A DNA stretch of 44,406 nucleotides from positions 1 through 44,406 of the forward strand of contig JBDLIL010000002.1 of the NCBI GenBank assembly GCA_039714855.1, in the 5' to 3' direction. The translations under genes and the position numbers were made by a program. The DNA comes from JBDLIL01 sp039714855 (GTDB taxonomy: Bacteria > Patescibacteriota > Microgenomatia > UBA1400 > PJMF01). The notes beneath the pieces were generated by a model. That model made no database searches and had not been told where the DNA came from. It saw only the letters and a list, made by a program, of their open reading frames with translations. Within the stretch, counting starts at the first letter, position 1, and every line of letters begins with the position of its first letter. Positions 32,628-40,732 of the stretch are shown here, one piece after another.

Positions 32628-33568
32628 GAAATACCAAAAAATTTTGGAGGAAACAACGAGTTTTAATTACCGGTGGTCATGGTTTTTTGGGATCACATTT
32701 AGTTAAAATCCTTAAAAAATTTTCCCCCAAAGAAATAAACTCACCTCGTCATGTAGATTGTGATTTAAGAGATAAAAGCAATTGTGAATTGGCAGTAAAA
32801 AATATTGATTTAGTAATTCATTTGGCGGCTAATGTCGGTGGTATTGGTTACAATCAAAAATTTCCTGGCAGTCTTTTTTATGACAACTTAATAATGGGAA
32901 CTCAGTTATTAGAAGCAGCTCGAAAAAGTAAGGTAAAAAAATTTGTTAGTTTGGGAACTATTTGCGCATACCCAAAATTCACTCCAATTCCATTCCAAGA
33001 AAAAAATTTATGGGCTGGTTATCCAGAAGAAACTAATGCTCCTTATGGTTTGGCGAAAAAAATGCTTTTAGTTCAAGGTCAAGCTTACAGACAAGAATAT
33101 GCCTTCAACTCAATTTATTTATTACCTGTAAACATGTATGGTCCTGCTGATAATTTTAATCCTCAATCATCACATGTTGTTCCCGCCTTAATAAGAAAGT
33201 TTGTCAATGCTAAAAAAAATAAACAGAAGACTGTCACTATTTGGGGCACTGGCAGACCAACAAGGGAATTTTTATATGTTAAAGATGCAGCCAAAGGAAT
33301 TTTGTTGGCTAGTGAACACTATGATGGGCAAGATCCTATTAACCTGGGTTCAAGCTTTGAAATTTCTATCAGAGAATTAGCTGAAAACATAAAAAAGCTT
33401 TCAGGGTTTAAGGGCAAATTAGTGTTCGATAAAAGCAAGCCTGATGGCCAAGCAAGAAGAAAACTTGATGTCAGCAAAGCTAAGCAAGAATTTGGATTTG
33501 AGTCAGAAATCAATTTCGAAACTGGGTTAAAAGAAACTATTGATTGGTATAAAAAGCATGGAAGTTGA
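32624..33568 (+). CDS. GDP-L-fucose synthase-like SDR
   Basis: A 314-residue extended SDR. The Rossmann motif TGGHGFLGSH (16-25), HLAANVGGIGYN, and YPEETNAPYGLAKK with the Tyr-x-x-x-Lys follow GDP-4-keto-6-deoxy-mannose epimerase/reductase (GMER). LPVNMYGPADNFNPQSSHVVPALI is the GMER-specific block. One deviation: the catalytic LxxSSCIYP segment reads VSLGTICAYP, so the Ser position is changed to Thr or shifted. No GDP-mannose 4,6-dehydratase is seen in the window, so it may act on another NDP-sugar or depend on a distant gene. It is coupled to the preceding GT2 and overlaps the next gene by 11 bases. Confidence 0.82.
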   Translation: MRNTKKFWRKQRVLITGGHGFLGSHLVKILKKFSPKEINSPRHVDCDLRDKSNCELAVKNIDLVIHLAANVGGIGYNQKFPGSLFYDNLIMGTQLLEAARKSKVKKFVSLGTICAYPKFTPIPFQEKNLWAGYPEETNAPYGLAKKMLLVQGQAYRQEYAFNSIYLLPVNMYGPADNFNPQSSHVVPALIRKFVNAKKNKQKTVTIWGTGRPTREFLYVKDAAKGILLASEHYDGQDPINLGSSFEISIRELAENIKKLSGFKGKLVFDKSKPDGQARRKLDVSKAKQEFGFESEINFETGLKETIDWYKKHGS

Positions 33569-34202
33569 AAAGAACATTGTAATTAGCATTGAGTCTCCTT
33601 GGAAACTTTATAATGAAGTTGTAAGGTTTTTATGTTATCCCTTAGCAAGATTACAGTTTGCTTTAGCAGGAATTAAATGGGGAAATAATTGGAAAATATA
33701 TGGATTGCCCATTTTGCAAATTACTAGGGGCTCTAAAGTAAGCATTGCTGATAACTTAGAATTAAGATCGACCAAATTGAGCAACCCACTAAGTCCATTT
33801 CACCCTGTGTTTATTAGCACTCGTTCACCTCAAGCCAAACTTAAGATTGGGCATAACTTTAGCATGACGGGAGGCTCATTAGTGGCCGCAAAAAAAATTA
33901 GCATTGGTGATCAAGTAATGATTGGGGCCAATTGTTTGATCACTGACACTGATTTTCATCCACTTGATTCTCAACAAAGAAAAGAGCAGCCTCAGGCTGG
34001 AAAAAAAGCTGCTATTAAGATCGGCAATGACGTTTTTATTGGCACCCAAGCTATTTTATTAAAAGGTAGTCAAATTGCCGCAAAATCGGTTATTGGTGCT
34101 CGAGCAGTAGTGACTAAAAAATTTGTTAAAAAATCAACTCTAATTGGCAATCCTGCCAAAATATTAAAACCGATTAATGAAATTCAAAAAAAAATTAGTT
34201 AA
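33558..34202 (+). CDS. left-handed beta-helix O-acetyltransferase (WbbJ/Maa-like)
   Basis: This protein of about 214 residues has hexapeptide repeats typical of LbH acyltransferases (for example IGDQVMIGANCLITD, IGNDVFIGTQAILL and IAAKSVIGARAVV). The catalytic-region motif is DTDFHP (His near 134), followed by KIGNDVFIG. An N-terminal segment of about 60 residues precedes the helix. I start at ATG (MEVEKNIVI) rather than an in-frame TTG 18 bases upstream. Such enzymes transfer acetyl from acetyl-CoA to sugar hydroxyls, so this one probably O-acetylates the surface glycan or its precursor in the cytoplasm. It is overlapped on both sides by SDR and membrane-protein genes. Confidence 0.87.
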   Translation: MEVEKNIVISIESPWKLYNEVVRFLCYPLARLQFALAGIKWGNNWKIYGLPILQITRGSKVSIADNLELRSTKLSNPLSPFHPVFISTRSPQAKLKIGHNFSMTGGSLVAAKKISIGDQVMIGANCLITDTDFHPLDSQQRKEQPQAGKKAAIKIGNDVFIGTQAILLKGSQIAAKSVIGARAVVTKKFVKKSTLIGNPAKILKPINEIQKKIS

Positions 34203-35163
34203 AACATCAGTATTTTTATTTCCGTATACAGCTACCTTGGCATACTCTTTTATTTTATTGGAAACTTACACTTACCCCGGATTAATGCTGAAATCAACTT
34301 TTATAGATCTGAAAATCCTTATATTATTTTCACTAGTCTTAGGCTTTGTTTCAACTTTTCCAATTCCTTCGTACAATTATAAAAGTGAGGCAATAAAGGT
34401 TTTGTTTGTAGTCAATCGACTAATTTTACCCGTCTTAATATTTTTTTATTATATATTGCTTTTATCAAGTCAGAATAAATATCCAAACTATATTTTTGCA
34501 ACCTATCACATACACACACAAAGAATTAAATTAATGATTGTGTTTAATCTTGGTCTGCTAGGCATTGATATTTTTAGTGGCAATTCAAAACAAATATGGA
34601 ACTTATTACTAAAGCAATATAGAAAAAAACAATATTCTTTTTTTATAAGTATTTTGACAATTTTTTTAATCTTCTTATATTTTTTAGGCAACATTTTTAT
34701 TTTTGCTCAGCATATAATGCAAAATTATCAATTAATATTGAAGCAACCTCTGGCTACTCATGAAGAAAAAAGTAGATATGCACTAAGTGATTATGGTTAT
34801 TTTAATTTTTTAGCTGACTATAGTGATGACAACGCCATCATTGCCATTCCACCTCAAATGAGCCCTTGGTACACAGTAGGAAATGGAGGATATCTTAGAT
34901 ATTTTACTTACCCCAAAAAAGTAATTAACAGTTCTTTAGATGGTCCATTACCGGTAGAAGCAAATTATGCTGTGATTGCTAAAGGAAGTTGGGATCCGGG
35001 TGATGATGAGCTTTACGGCTGGCCAAAAATAAAATTCGAGGCAGAAAAAATTTGGTATTTTGATAGAGAAACTAACAAAATTACAGAATCTGAGAAAACA
35101 TTTTTTGATCCTACAGATAAAAATAATAAATATAAATGGGGCTTAATTAAACTTAAAAAATGA
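34177..35163 (+). CDS. uncharacterised membrane protein with extracytoplasmic C-terminal domain
   Basis: I do not recognise this 328-residue protein. It has about five hydrophobic helices (near 10-30, 42-62, 76-97, 119-135 and 152-178), then a soluble domain from about 190 to the end. The soluble part includes SDYGYFNFLADYSDD, IPPQMSPWYTVGNGGYLRYF and WGLIKLKK, rich in aromatic residues. The domain recalls the tails of GT-C enzymes, but the membrane part is too short for a full GT-C fold and lacks an acidic first loop. It starts 26 bases inside the acyltransferase gene and overlaps the following GT-C-like gene as ATGA, suggesting a two-protein unit. Confidence 0.75.
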   Translation: MKFKKKLVKTSVFLFPYTATLAYSFILLETYTYPGLMLKSTFIDLKILILFSLVLGFVSTFPIPSYNYKSEAIKVLFVVNRLILPVLIFFYYILLLSSQNKYPNYIFATYHIHTQRIKLMIVFNLGLLGIDIFSGNSKQIWNLLLKQYRKKQYSFFISILTIFLIFLYFLGNIFIFAQHIMQNYQLILKQPLATHEEKSRYALSDYGYFNFLADYSDDNAIIAIPPQMSPWYTVGNGGYLRYFTYPKKVINSSLDGPLPVEANYAVIAKGSWDPGDDELYGWPKIKFEAEKIWYFDRETNKITESEKTFFDPTDKNNKYKWGLIKLKK

Positions 35164-36530
35164 CATTACTCTTTGTTCTATTTGGACTTTTGGCTATTAG
35201 TTATTTTGGTTATTTGTTAATCCTAAACATAGATAATAAGTTAAATATTTTAGAATATCTTAGCTTAGGATATTTACTAGGGTTGGGAGTTTTTACTTAT
35301 TTAATGTTTTTTAGCAATCTGGCAGGTTTTGCTTATAATTTTGTTAATATCCTTGGTCTTTTAATCATTTTGGTCTTACTCTTTGCTTTTTTACTAAAAT
35401 TTAGAAAAATAAAATTAACACAAAAAATCAAATTTAAGAAATTAAAGTTAGATAAAAATGAAAAAATATTTTTATTTGCTATTCTTTTCGTGTCCTCAAT
35501 GATTTTTATTGCCAGCTTGTATTGGCCGGTCAAAGACTGGGACTCTTTAGTATTGTATGATTTTAGAGCCAAAGTTTTTCTAGACACTGGTTTTATGGAA
35601 AAGGCAATCGAAGAGGGTTATTTTTTTGGATACCCTCTAATGACATCGCTTTCGCACCTGCTCGTTTACTTATTTGGTTTTAAGCAACCAGGAATTATCC
35701 ACAGTCTTTTTTATATTTGTTTTTTACTAATCTCCTTTTCTCATCTGAAGGATGAATTGGAGCGCAAACAGGCCTTGTTTTGGACTATGATCCTAAGTTT
35801 AACACCTGAGCTATTTGGACCCGCAAATATGACGTATAGCAACCTAGCTTATACTGTTTATTTGCTAATTAGTCTGCTTTATTTGTTAAAATGGGCAGAG
35901 AGCAACAAAGATTCTTATCTTCTCATCTCAGCCTTACTTTTGGGTCTAAGCACATGGGTTAGAAGCTCCGAACCTTTTTGGTTAATACTCGTTATTTTTG
36001 TATGGATAATATCTTGGACAAGAAAAAAGTGGTATTTACTTATTACTTATCCCAGCATTGTTTATGCCTTTCTTTATCCGTGGTCACGGTTTGAAAAGCT
36101 GCACAACGCTGAAGTTGCTTCAGCGTTAAACAGAATTCCGCAGTTCTCAGCTTTACTCGTGAAAGGCTTTGATATATCTAATTTTATATCAGTAATCAAA
36201 TACTTTTATCTTCATATAATTTTCCCAAACAAATTGATTTATTTGCTATTTGTTCTTATTTCTATTCTGCTTTGGCAAAAAAGAAGAAGGGCCAAGCTCA
36301 CTCACTGGCTGCCAATATTTTTTGTCCTTTTCTCTTTAGGAATTACTTTTATGGGTATTTATTTATTCAGTTTATTTTATGAAGATTGGGGGAATATAGG
36401 AGGCTCAGCTACCAGAATGACCATGTTTATTGTTCCCAGCATTATCTACTCTGCAGCATTAATTATTAACCTGGCAAACAAAGAGCTCAAAATTTTAAAC
36501 CTTATTTTACAGAAGATGCGAAAGTCATGA
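35160..36530 (+). CDS. GT-C-like polytopic membrane protein
   Basis: This 456-residue protein has about eleven hydrophobic helices. An external loop carries YWPVKDWDSLVLYDFRAK (Asp126, Asp128 and Arg136), the position of the catalytic acidic residues in GT-C enzymes. GYFFGYPLMTSLSHLL follows near 152-167, resembling the lipid-phosphate-contacting loop. LSTWVRSSEPFWLIL is reminiscent of the helix ending R-x-E in PMT-like proteins. A Lys-rich cytoplasmic loop (RKIKLTQKIKFKKLK) separates the N-terminal helices from the rest. It is coupled to the unknown protein at 34177. Its stop and that of the convergent GT4 share the palindrome TCATGA. Confidence 0.7.
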   Translation: MTLLFVLFGLLAISYFGYLLILNIDNKLNILEYLSLGYLLGLGVFTYLMFFSNLAGFAYNFVNILGLLIILVLLFAFLLKFRKIKLTQKIKFKKLKLDKNEKIFLFAILFVSSMIFIASLYWPVKDWDSLVLYDFRAKVFLDTGFMEKAIEEGYFFGYPLMTSLSHLLVYLFGFKQPGIIHSLFYICFLLISFSHLKDELERKQALFWTMILSLTPELFGPANMTYSNLAYTVYLLISLLYLLKWAESNKDSYLLISALLLGLSTWVRSSEPFWLILVIFVWIISWTRKKWYLLITYPSIVYAFLYPWSRFEKLHNAEVASALNRIPQFSALLVKGFDISNFISVIKYFYLHIIFPNKLIYLLFVLISILLWQKRRRAKLTHWLPIFFVLFSLGITFMGIYLFSLFYEDWGNIGGSATRMTMFIVPSIIYSAALIINLANKELKILNLILQKMRKS

Positions 36531-37679
36531 ATCAGAATAGCTTTCTAAAAGCTGCTTTGTAATGCCCTCTATAGAGTATTTATTAGCAACAATTTTTTTT
36601 ACATTTTTACCCAGGCTTTTTCTTAAACTCTCATTCTTTGCCAATTTATTAATCGCCACTCCAAGATTTTTAGATTTGGGAGTGACTATCAGAGCAGCAT
36701 TATGGGTAGCAAGCTCGTTGAAATTGCATTTGTTGCTAATAATAAGTGGCAGACCAACACTAGCGGCTTCCAAAATACCTATCGAAAAACCTTCTAGATA
36801 GGATGGATAGATAAATACGTCGCTGGCTTTAAATAGTAAAGATTTTTCTTTTCCAAAACAAACACCTTTTAGTAAAACTTTTTTTGATAAATTATATTTT
36901 TTAATTTGATATTTTAGCTCATCTATGTATCCACTGTCAGAACCAGCAATCACAAAAAAAACATTGGCTATTTTAATTCTTTTAATTGCTTCTATCAAAA
37001 TATCTATACCTTTTAATTGGCTAATTCTGCCCAAAAAAGTAAATATAATTTTATCTTTGGGAAGACTAAGTTTTGTCCTAGCTTGCATTTTGCTCATCTT
37101 TGTTTCAAATTCTTGCGGATCAACTCCGTTGCCTATTCGCAAAATTTTTTCACTATTAAAACCAAGTTTTTTTAAAGTGTTTTCTTCGTTATCAGAACTA
37201 GCTATTAGTTTTTTGGCTCCACTCAACATGAGCTTGCCAAACAAAAAATAAAATATTTTTTTTGCTAAGTCCATTTTCTCCAGTGTACCGTGTACACTAA
37301 TAATATATGGCTTTTTATAAATTTTAGCTAAAAAACAAATCCAAACGTGTTGCAAAGTAAAAAAATCATGAAGGTGTAAAATGTCAAAGCTTTTTATTTC
37401 CCCAACTGCTCGAACAAATAATTTGGGGGTAAAAAACATATGATAATTAAACGCTAAATAATTGCTTAAATTAGCAAAATAATGAATTTTTAAATTTTTT
37501 GTCTTTTTGATTTTTTTAGCAGCTGGCATTCTCTGCTCTTTATCAAAACAGTCAGAAGTATAAACAGTGATCTTGTGCTTATTTTTGACAATTTCATTGC
37601 TTAAATCATAAACTAGTTTGGCTGGTCCACCATAACTCCACGCCGGATAAAAGTAGGGAACTACCTGTAAAATTTTCAT
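36525..37679 (-). CDS. GT4 glycosyltransferase
   Basis: This 384-residue GT-B enzyme opens MKILQVVPYFYPAWSYGGPAK, typical of GT4 enzymes near exopolysaccharide loci. ISVHGTLEKMDLAKK is the WbuB/WcaI-like acceptor block, and TFLGRISQLKGIDILIEA starts the donor domain. EGFSIGILEAA (near 294-304) has both Glu of E-x7-E. It is the last gene of a minus-strand operon with the 2,3-dehydratase, Gfo/Idh reductase and SDR, one base after the SDR stop. The natural reading is that it transfers the deoxysugar made by that operon. This is inference from position. Confidence 0.88.
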   Translation of the reverse strand: MKILQVVPYFYPAWSYGGPAKLVYDLSNEIVKNKHKITVYTSDCFDKEQRMPAAKKIKKTKNLKIHYFANLSNYLAFNYHMFFTPKLFVRAVGEIKSFDILHLHDFFTLQHVWICFLAKIYKKPYIISVHGTLEKMDLAKKIFYFLFGKLMLSGAKKLIASSDNEENTLKKLGFNSEKILRIGNGVDPQEFETKMSKMQARTKLSLPKDKIIFTFLGRISQLKGIDILIEAIKRIKIANVFFVIAGSDSGYIDELKYQIKKYNLSKKVLLKGVCFGKEKSLLFKASDVFIYPSYLEGFSIGILEAASVGLPLIISNKCNFNELATHNAALIVTPKSKNLGVAINKLAKNESLRKSLGKNVKKIVANKYSIEGITKQLLESYSDS

Positions 37680-37680
37680 A

Positions 37681-38583
37681 CTAACTTGAGAGTGACTCCC
37701 AACACTTTTTCATGCCATCACTGATGTTTGTTTTTGCCTCCCAGGCGAAATCTTTTTTTATAACGGAAGCGTCTAGGACAATTTTTTGTAGGTCACCCAC
37801 AATTTTATCTGAGTATTCAGTTTTAGCTTTCTTTCCAGTGATTTTTTCTGCAAGACTAAGTATTTCATTGACAGAATAACCTTTTGCTGAACCAATGTTA
37901 TAAATACCTGACTTGTATTTTTTAATCGCCTTTAAAAAGAAGACGTTTAAATCATCGATGTATAAAAAATCTCTTGTACTTTTGCCATCACCCCAAATAG
38001 TTATTTTCTCATTCCTGTGAAGCTTATTTAAAACAGTAGTGATTAATCCATGTACTGCAATCTTTCCATATCCCGGACCATAGAGCACAGCAGCTCTAAT
38101 AACAAGTGGTTCTATACCGTGAAGCAATTGATAAAGTTGTAAATATTTCTCAATACTAATTTTAACAATCCCATAAGAAGATGTTGGTTTTAAGGTATCT
38201 GTTTCGGTGGCTAAATTTTGACTGTCACCGTATACAGAACAGCCAGATGAAGGGTAAATTATTTTTTTAACTCCTGCTTTGACCATCAAATCAAGTAAGT
38301 TAATGGTGGGAAGCAAGTTTGCTTTAATGTCAGCACTGGGGTTTAAATTAGAAATACGCGGACTCGTACTCATTATCAAATGAATAACTAAATCAACTTT
38401 TTTTAGAGCTCTTTTTAAAAGTGTTGAGTTCTCATATGACCCAATAAAATATCTGACTCTCTTCTCATTAGATTTAGCTTTTTTTCGCTGCAAAAGATGT
38501 AAATCGTGATCCGTATTCTTGAGTAAAAAGCTCGTTAAGTGTTGCCCCACAAAGCCACTGCTGCCCAAAATTAATATTTTCAT
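37681..38583 (-). CDS. NAD-dependent epimerase/4-ketoreductase-like SDR in the dideoxysugar operon
   Basis: A 300-residue extended SDR: LGSSGFVGQHL at 6-16, SSGCSVYGDS (catalytic Ser region), YGIVKISIE with Tyr-x-x-x-Lys, and RAAVLYGPGYGK and STRDFLYIDD as substrate-domain landmarks. In 2,6-dideoxysugar pathways an SDR of this type performs the final C4 ketoreduction after 2,3-dehydration and C3 reduction. Its place directly after those two genes (four-base overlap with the reductase) supports that role. It could alternatively be a C4 epimerase. The cofactor loop has GSSGFVG in place of the usual GGxGFxG, still a valid G-x-x-G-x-x-G. Confidence 0.82.
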   Translation of the reverse strand: MKILILGSSGFVGQHLTSFLLKNTDHDLHLLQRKKAKSNEKRVRYFIGSYENSTLLKRALKKVDLVIHLIMSTSPRISNLNPSADIKANLLPTINLLDLMVKAGVKKIIYPSSGCSVYGDSQNLATETDTLKPTSSYGIVKISIEKYLQLYQLLHGIEPLVIRAAVLYGPGYGKIAVHGLITTVLNKLHRNEKITIWGDGKSTRDFLYIDDLNVFFLKAIKKYKSGIYNIGSAKGYSVNEILSLAEKITGKKAKTEYSDKIVGDLQKIVLDASVIKKDFAWEAKTNISDGMKKCWESLSS

Positions 38584-39464
38584 ACGGCTTTCCTCAACAT
38601 CTCTAACGCCATAGCATCATTAATAAAATCTTTATAAAAAGCACTCCAGTTTCTTTTTGCAATGCTATCAGTGGCAACTTTCAAAAAAACTTCAAAAGAA
38701 TCTGAGGCTTTTATTTTTTTTATTTTGTTATTTACAAGAATCTTATTTTCTAAATCTGCAGGAGTAGTGAATACCCTATCTACACTTACAATCTTATCTT
38801 CAGCAATAAATATGGCATTGTTTATATACCCTGAATTAAAACCACAATTGCCTATAACTATCTTATTTTTTGGATAGCTTGCAAAAAAACTAAAGGCCAC
38901 AGGAACTCCATTTTTGTTATCGGTAACTTCCAGCAAAACTTTTTTTGGCTGGCTAGCAAAGAATAATCTCCCTACACTCATGGCATATGGACCTAAGTCT
39001 TCAATGGCACCGCCGCCAGCTTTTTTGGAATATCTGTAATTATTATTTTCAAATTTTGGAAAAGAGAAATTGATATTAATCTTATTGGGATTTCCCAAGT
39101 TTTTTAGAAATTTAATTTGTGGGTGATAGGCATAAACAGTAGCCTCAGCTAAAAGTAATTTTTTTCTCTTGGCTAAACTGAGTAACTGTCTAGCTTGTTT
39201 TAAATTGCTGGTTGCTGGTTTATCAACGATGACATGCATTCCTGCATCAAGCGCTTTCTTAGCCCATTTGTAGTGTAAGCTATTTATTAGGCTTATATAG
39301 ACAATATCTGCCTGACTTTTTTCCAAAGCCTGAGCATAATTACCCCAATCTGCTTTTTGGGAAATTGATGCAATCTCAATCTTTGTAATGGCATCTATTT
39401 TTCTTATGGCAAAAAGTATTCTTCTTTTAAATATAGAAGATTTCCCCAAAACTAAGATTTTCAT
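38580..39464 (-). CDS. Gfo/Idh/MocA family oxidoreductase, candidate sugar 3-ketoreductase
   Basis: The 294 residues are short for the family (usually 320-370). The N-terminal Rossmann domain starts MKILVLGKSSIFKRRI, where the normal G-x-G-x-x-[AG] loop is degraded to G-K-S-S-I-F. HVIVDKPATSNLKQA holds the family E-K-P motif as D-K-P (81-83), keeping the catalytic Lys. GGGAIEDLGPYAMSVGR is the conserved block of the second domain. Members such as KijD10 and Gra-Orf26 reduce the C3 ketone produced by NDP-hexose 2,3-dehydratase. The upstream neighbour here is exactly that dehydratase, with a four-base overlap, so the same role is likely despite the unusual nucleotide loop. Confidence 0.85.
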   Translation of the reverse strand: MKILVLGKSSIFKRRILFAIRKIDAITKIEIASISQKADWGNYAQALEKSQADIVYISLINSLHYKWAKKALDAGMHVIVDKPATSNLKQARQLLSLAKRKKLLLAEATVYAYHPQIKFLKNLGNPNKININFSFPKFENNNYRYSKKAGGGAIEDLGPYAMSVGRLFFASQPKKVLLEVTDNKNGVPVAFSFFASYPKNKIVIGNCGFNSGYINNAIFIAEDKIVSVDRVFTTPADLENKILVNNKIKKIKASDSFEVFLKVATDSIAKRNWSAFYKDFINDAMALEMLRKAV

Positions 39465-40702
39465 AGAGTTGCAATCAAGCTTCTAGCTTCTACGTTAAAA
39501 TACGATTTTTTTACTAGAGTAAACAGTTCATCTTTACTCATCCAATAAAAATTTGCTGGCACATAAGCAGGGTTTGCTTTTACTATCATATATCTATTTT
39601 GTGCATGGTAAAACCTCCCACCTTCTTCAGACAAAAGAGTGTCAAAATCTATCTTAGACTTCGGTGCATTTAAAAAGTATTCCATTAGAGGAGACATTCC
39701 TTCTGTTTTAAGCCTGTTCTTATAATCTGAAAAAGAAACAGTGGGAGCCAAATCAAATAAATTTCTATTTCCAGCTTCTATTTTTGCCTGAACAAGATAT
39801 TTACCTTCGTGCTCTATGAATCCTATCAAGCCAATGCCGGCATCTTTAAATAGTGGCTGAGTCCACCTGACAACCTCTCTATTTTTTGCTTCAACTTCTA
39901 CAGCTATGACAGAAAAATATTTTTTATCTTTGTGAAAAATTTCCCTCTCATTTCTATTCCATTTTTCGACGTTGTTTAATGATATTAGTTTACTTTCAAG
40001 CCAATATTTTTTCTTTAACTCATTTACCCAATGAATAATTTTATCTACGGGTGCTTTTCCGCTATGCATACAAGATAAGACTGTCCTGGCATCCATGTTT
40101 ATCAAATTATCTTCATGAATTAATGACTTAAGGTTTTCCAAAGAAATCCAGAAAAAATCACTATCGACTTTTATATTTCCATCAATTTCCAAAAGGATAT
40201 TTCTATTTTGCTTTTTATAAAATCTTGCACCCTGCTCAGGCTGTAAAATATCAAATAAAACTTTTGCTCCATTCTCTTTCGGATTTAAAAAAAATTCCAA
40301 GTATTTTGGAAACTTGCCATCATGGACCTTTGTATAGTTGCTTTTTGTTGCCTGCACGGTAGGCGAGAGCTGAACTAAGTTTATATTTCCAGGCTCCATT
40401 TTGGCCTGCATTAGCAAATGTCGCTTGCCATTTACCAATTTGCTAATAATTCCCAAAATGCCTTCTTCTGGCTGATGAATAATTGGCTGATTCCAATTAG
40501 TAACATTGGCGAAATTAGTTTTCACCTCCATGCCCTTCACCGTAAAAAATTTTCCTGATTTATGCTGCAAATCTCCAGTAGTATCATTAAAATACCAGCT
40601 CTCAAGCATATCAAAATTTATTGGCCTAACTCGAAACAGATCTTTTGTTGAGATGCTATTGAACCAATTAAAAAAGCTTGATAAAGTTTTACTTGTATTC
40701 AC
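39461..40702 (-). CDS. NDP-hexose 2,3-dehydratase (2-deoxysugar biosynthesis)
   Basis: Two homologous halves of about 200 residues, as in TylX3, EvaA and Gra-Orf27. Half one has SGKFFTVKGMEV, WNQPIIHQPEEGILG, LLMQAKMEPGN, QLSPTVQATKSNY and EQGARFYKKQNRN. Half two has KKYFSVIAVEVE, RWTQPLFKDAGIGLIG, YLVQAKIEAGN, LAPTVSFSDY and EEGGRFYHAQNRY. The family removes the C2 hydroxyl of dTDP-4-keto-6-deoxyglucose, the first committed step to 2,6-dideoxyhexoses. The frame is open further upstream, but GTG at 40702 (MNTSKTLSSFFNWF) fits the family N-terminus and avoids overlapping the divergent gene. It leads a four-gene operon: dehydratase, Gfo/Idh reductase, SDR, GT4. Confidence 0.92.
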   Translation of the reverse strand: MNTSKTLSSFFNWFNSISTKDLFRVRPINFDMLESWYFNDTTGDLQHKSGKFFTVKGMEVKTNFANVTNWNQPIIHQPEEGILGIISKLVNGKRHLLMQAKMEPGNINLVQLSPTVQATKSNYTKVHDGKFPKYLEFFLNPKENGAKVLFDILQPEQGARFYKKQNRNILLEIDGNIKVDSDFFWISLENLKSLIHEDNLINMDARTVLSCMHSGKAPVDKIIHWVNELKKKYWLESKLISLNNVEKWNRNEREIFHKDKKYFSVIAVEVEAKNREVVRWTQPLFKDAGIGLIGFIEHEGKYLVQAKIEAGNRNLFDLAPTVSFSDYKNRLKTEGMSPLMEYFLNAPKSKIDFDTLLSEEGGRFYHAQNRYMIVKANPAYVPANFYWMSKDELFTLVKKSYFNVEARSLIATL

Positions 40703-40732
40703 TTTGATAGAGAATAACAAAGTGTTAAATAT

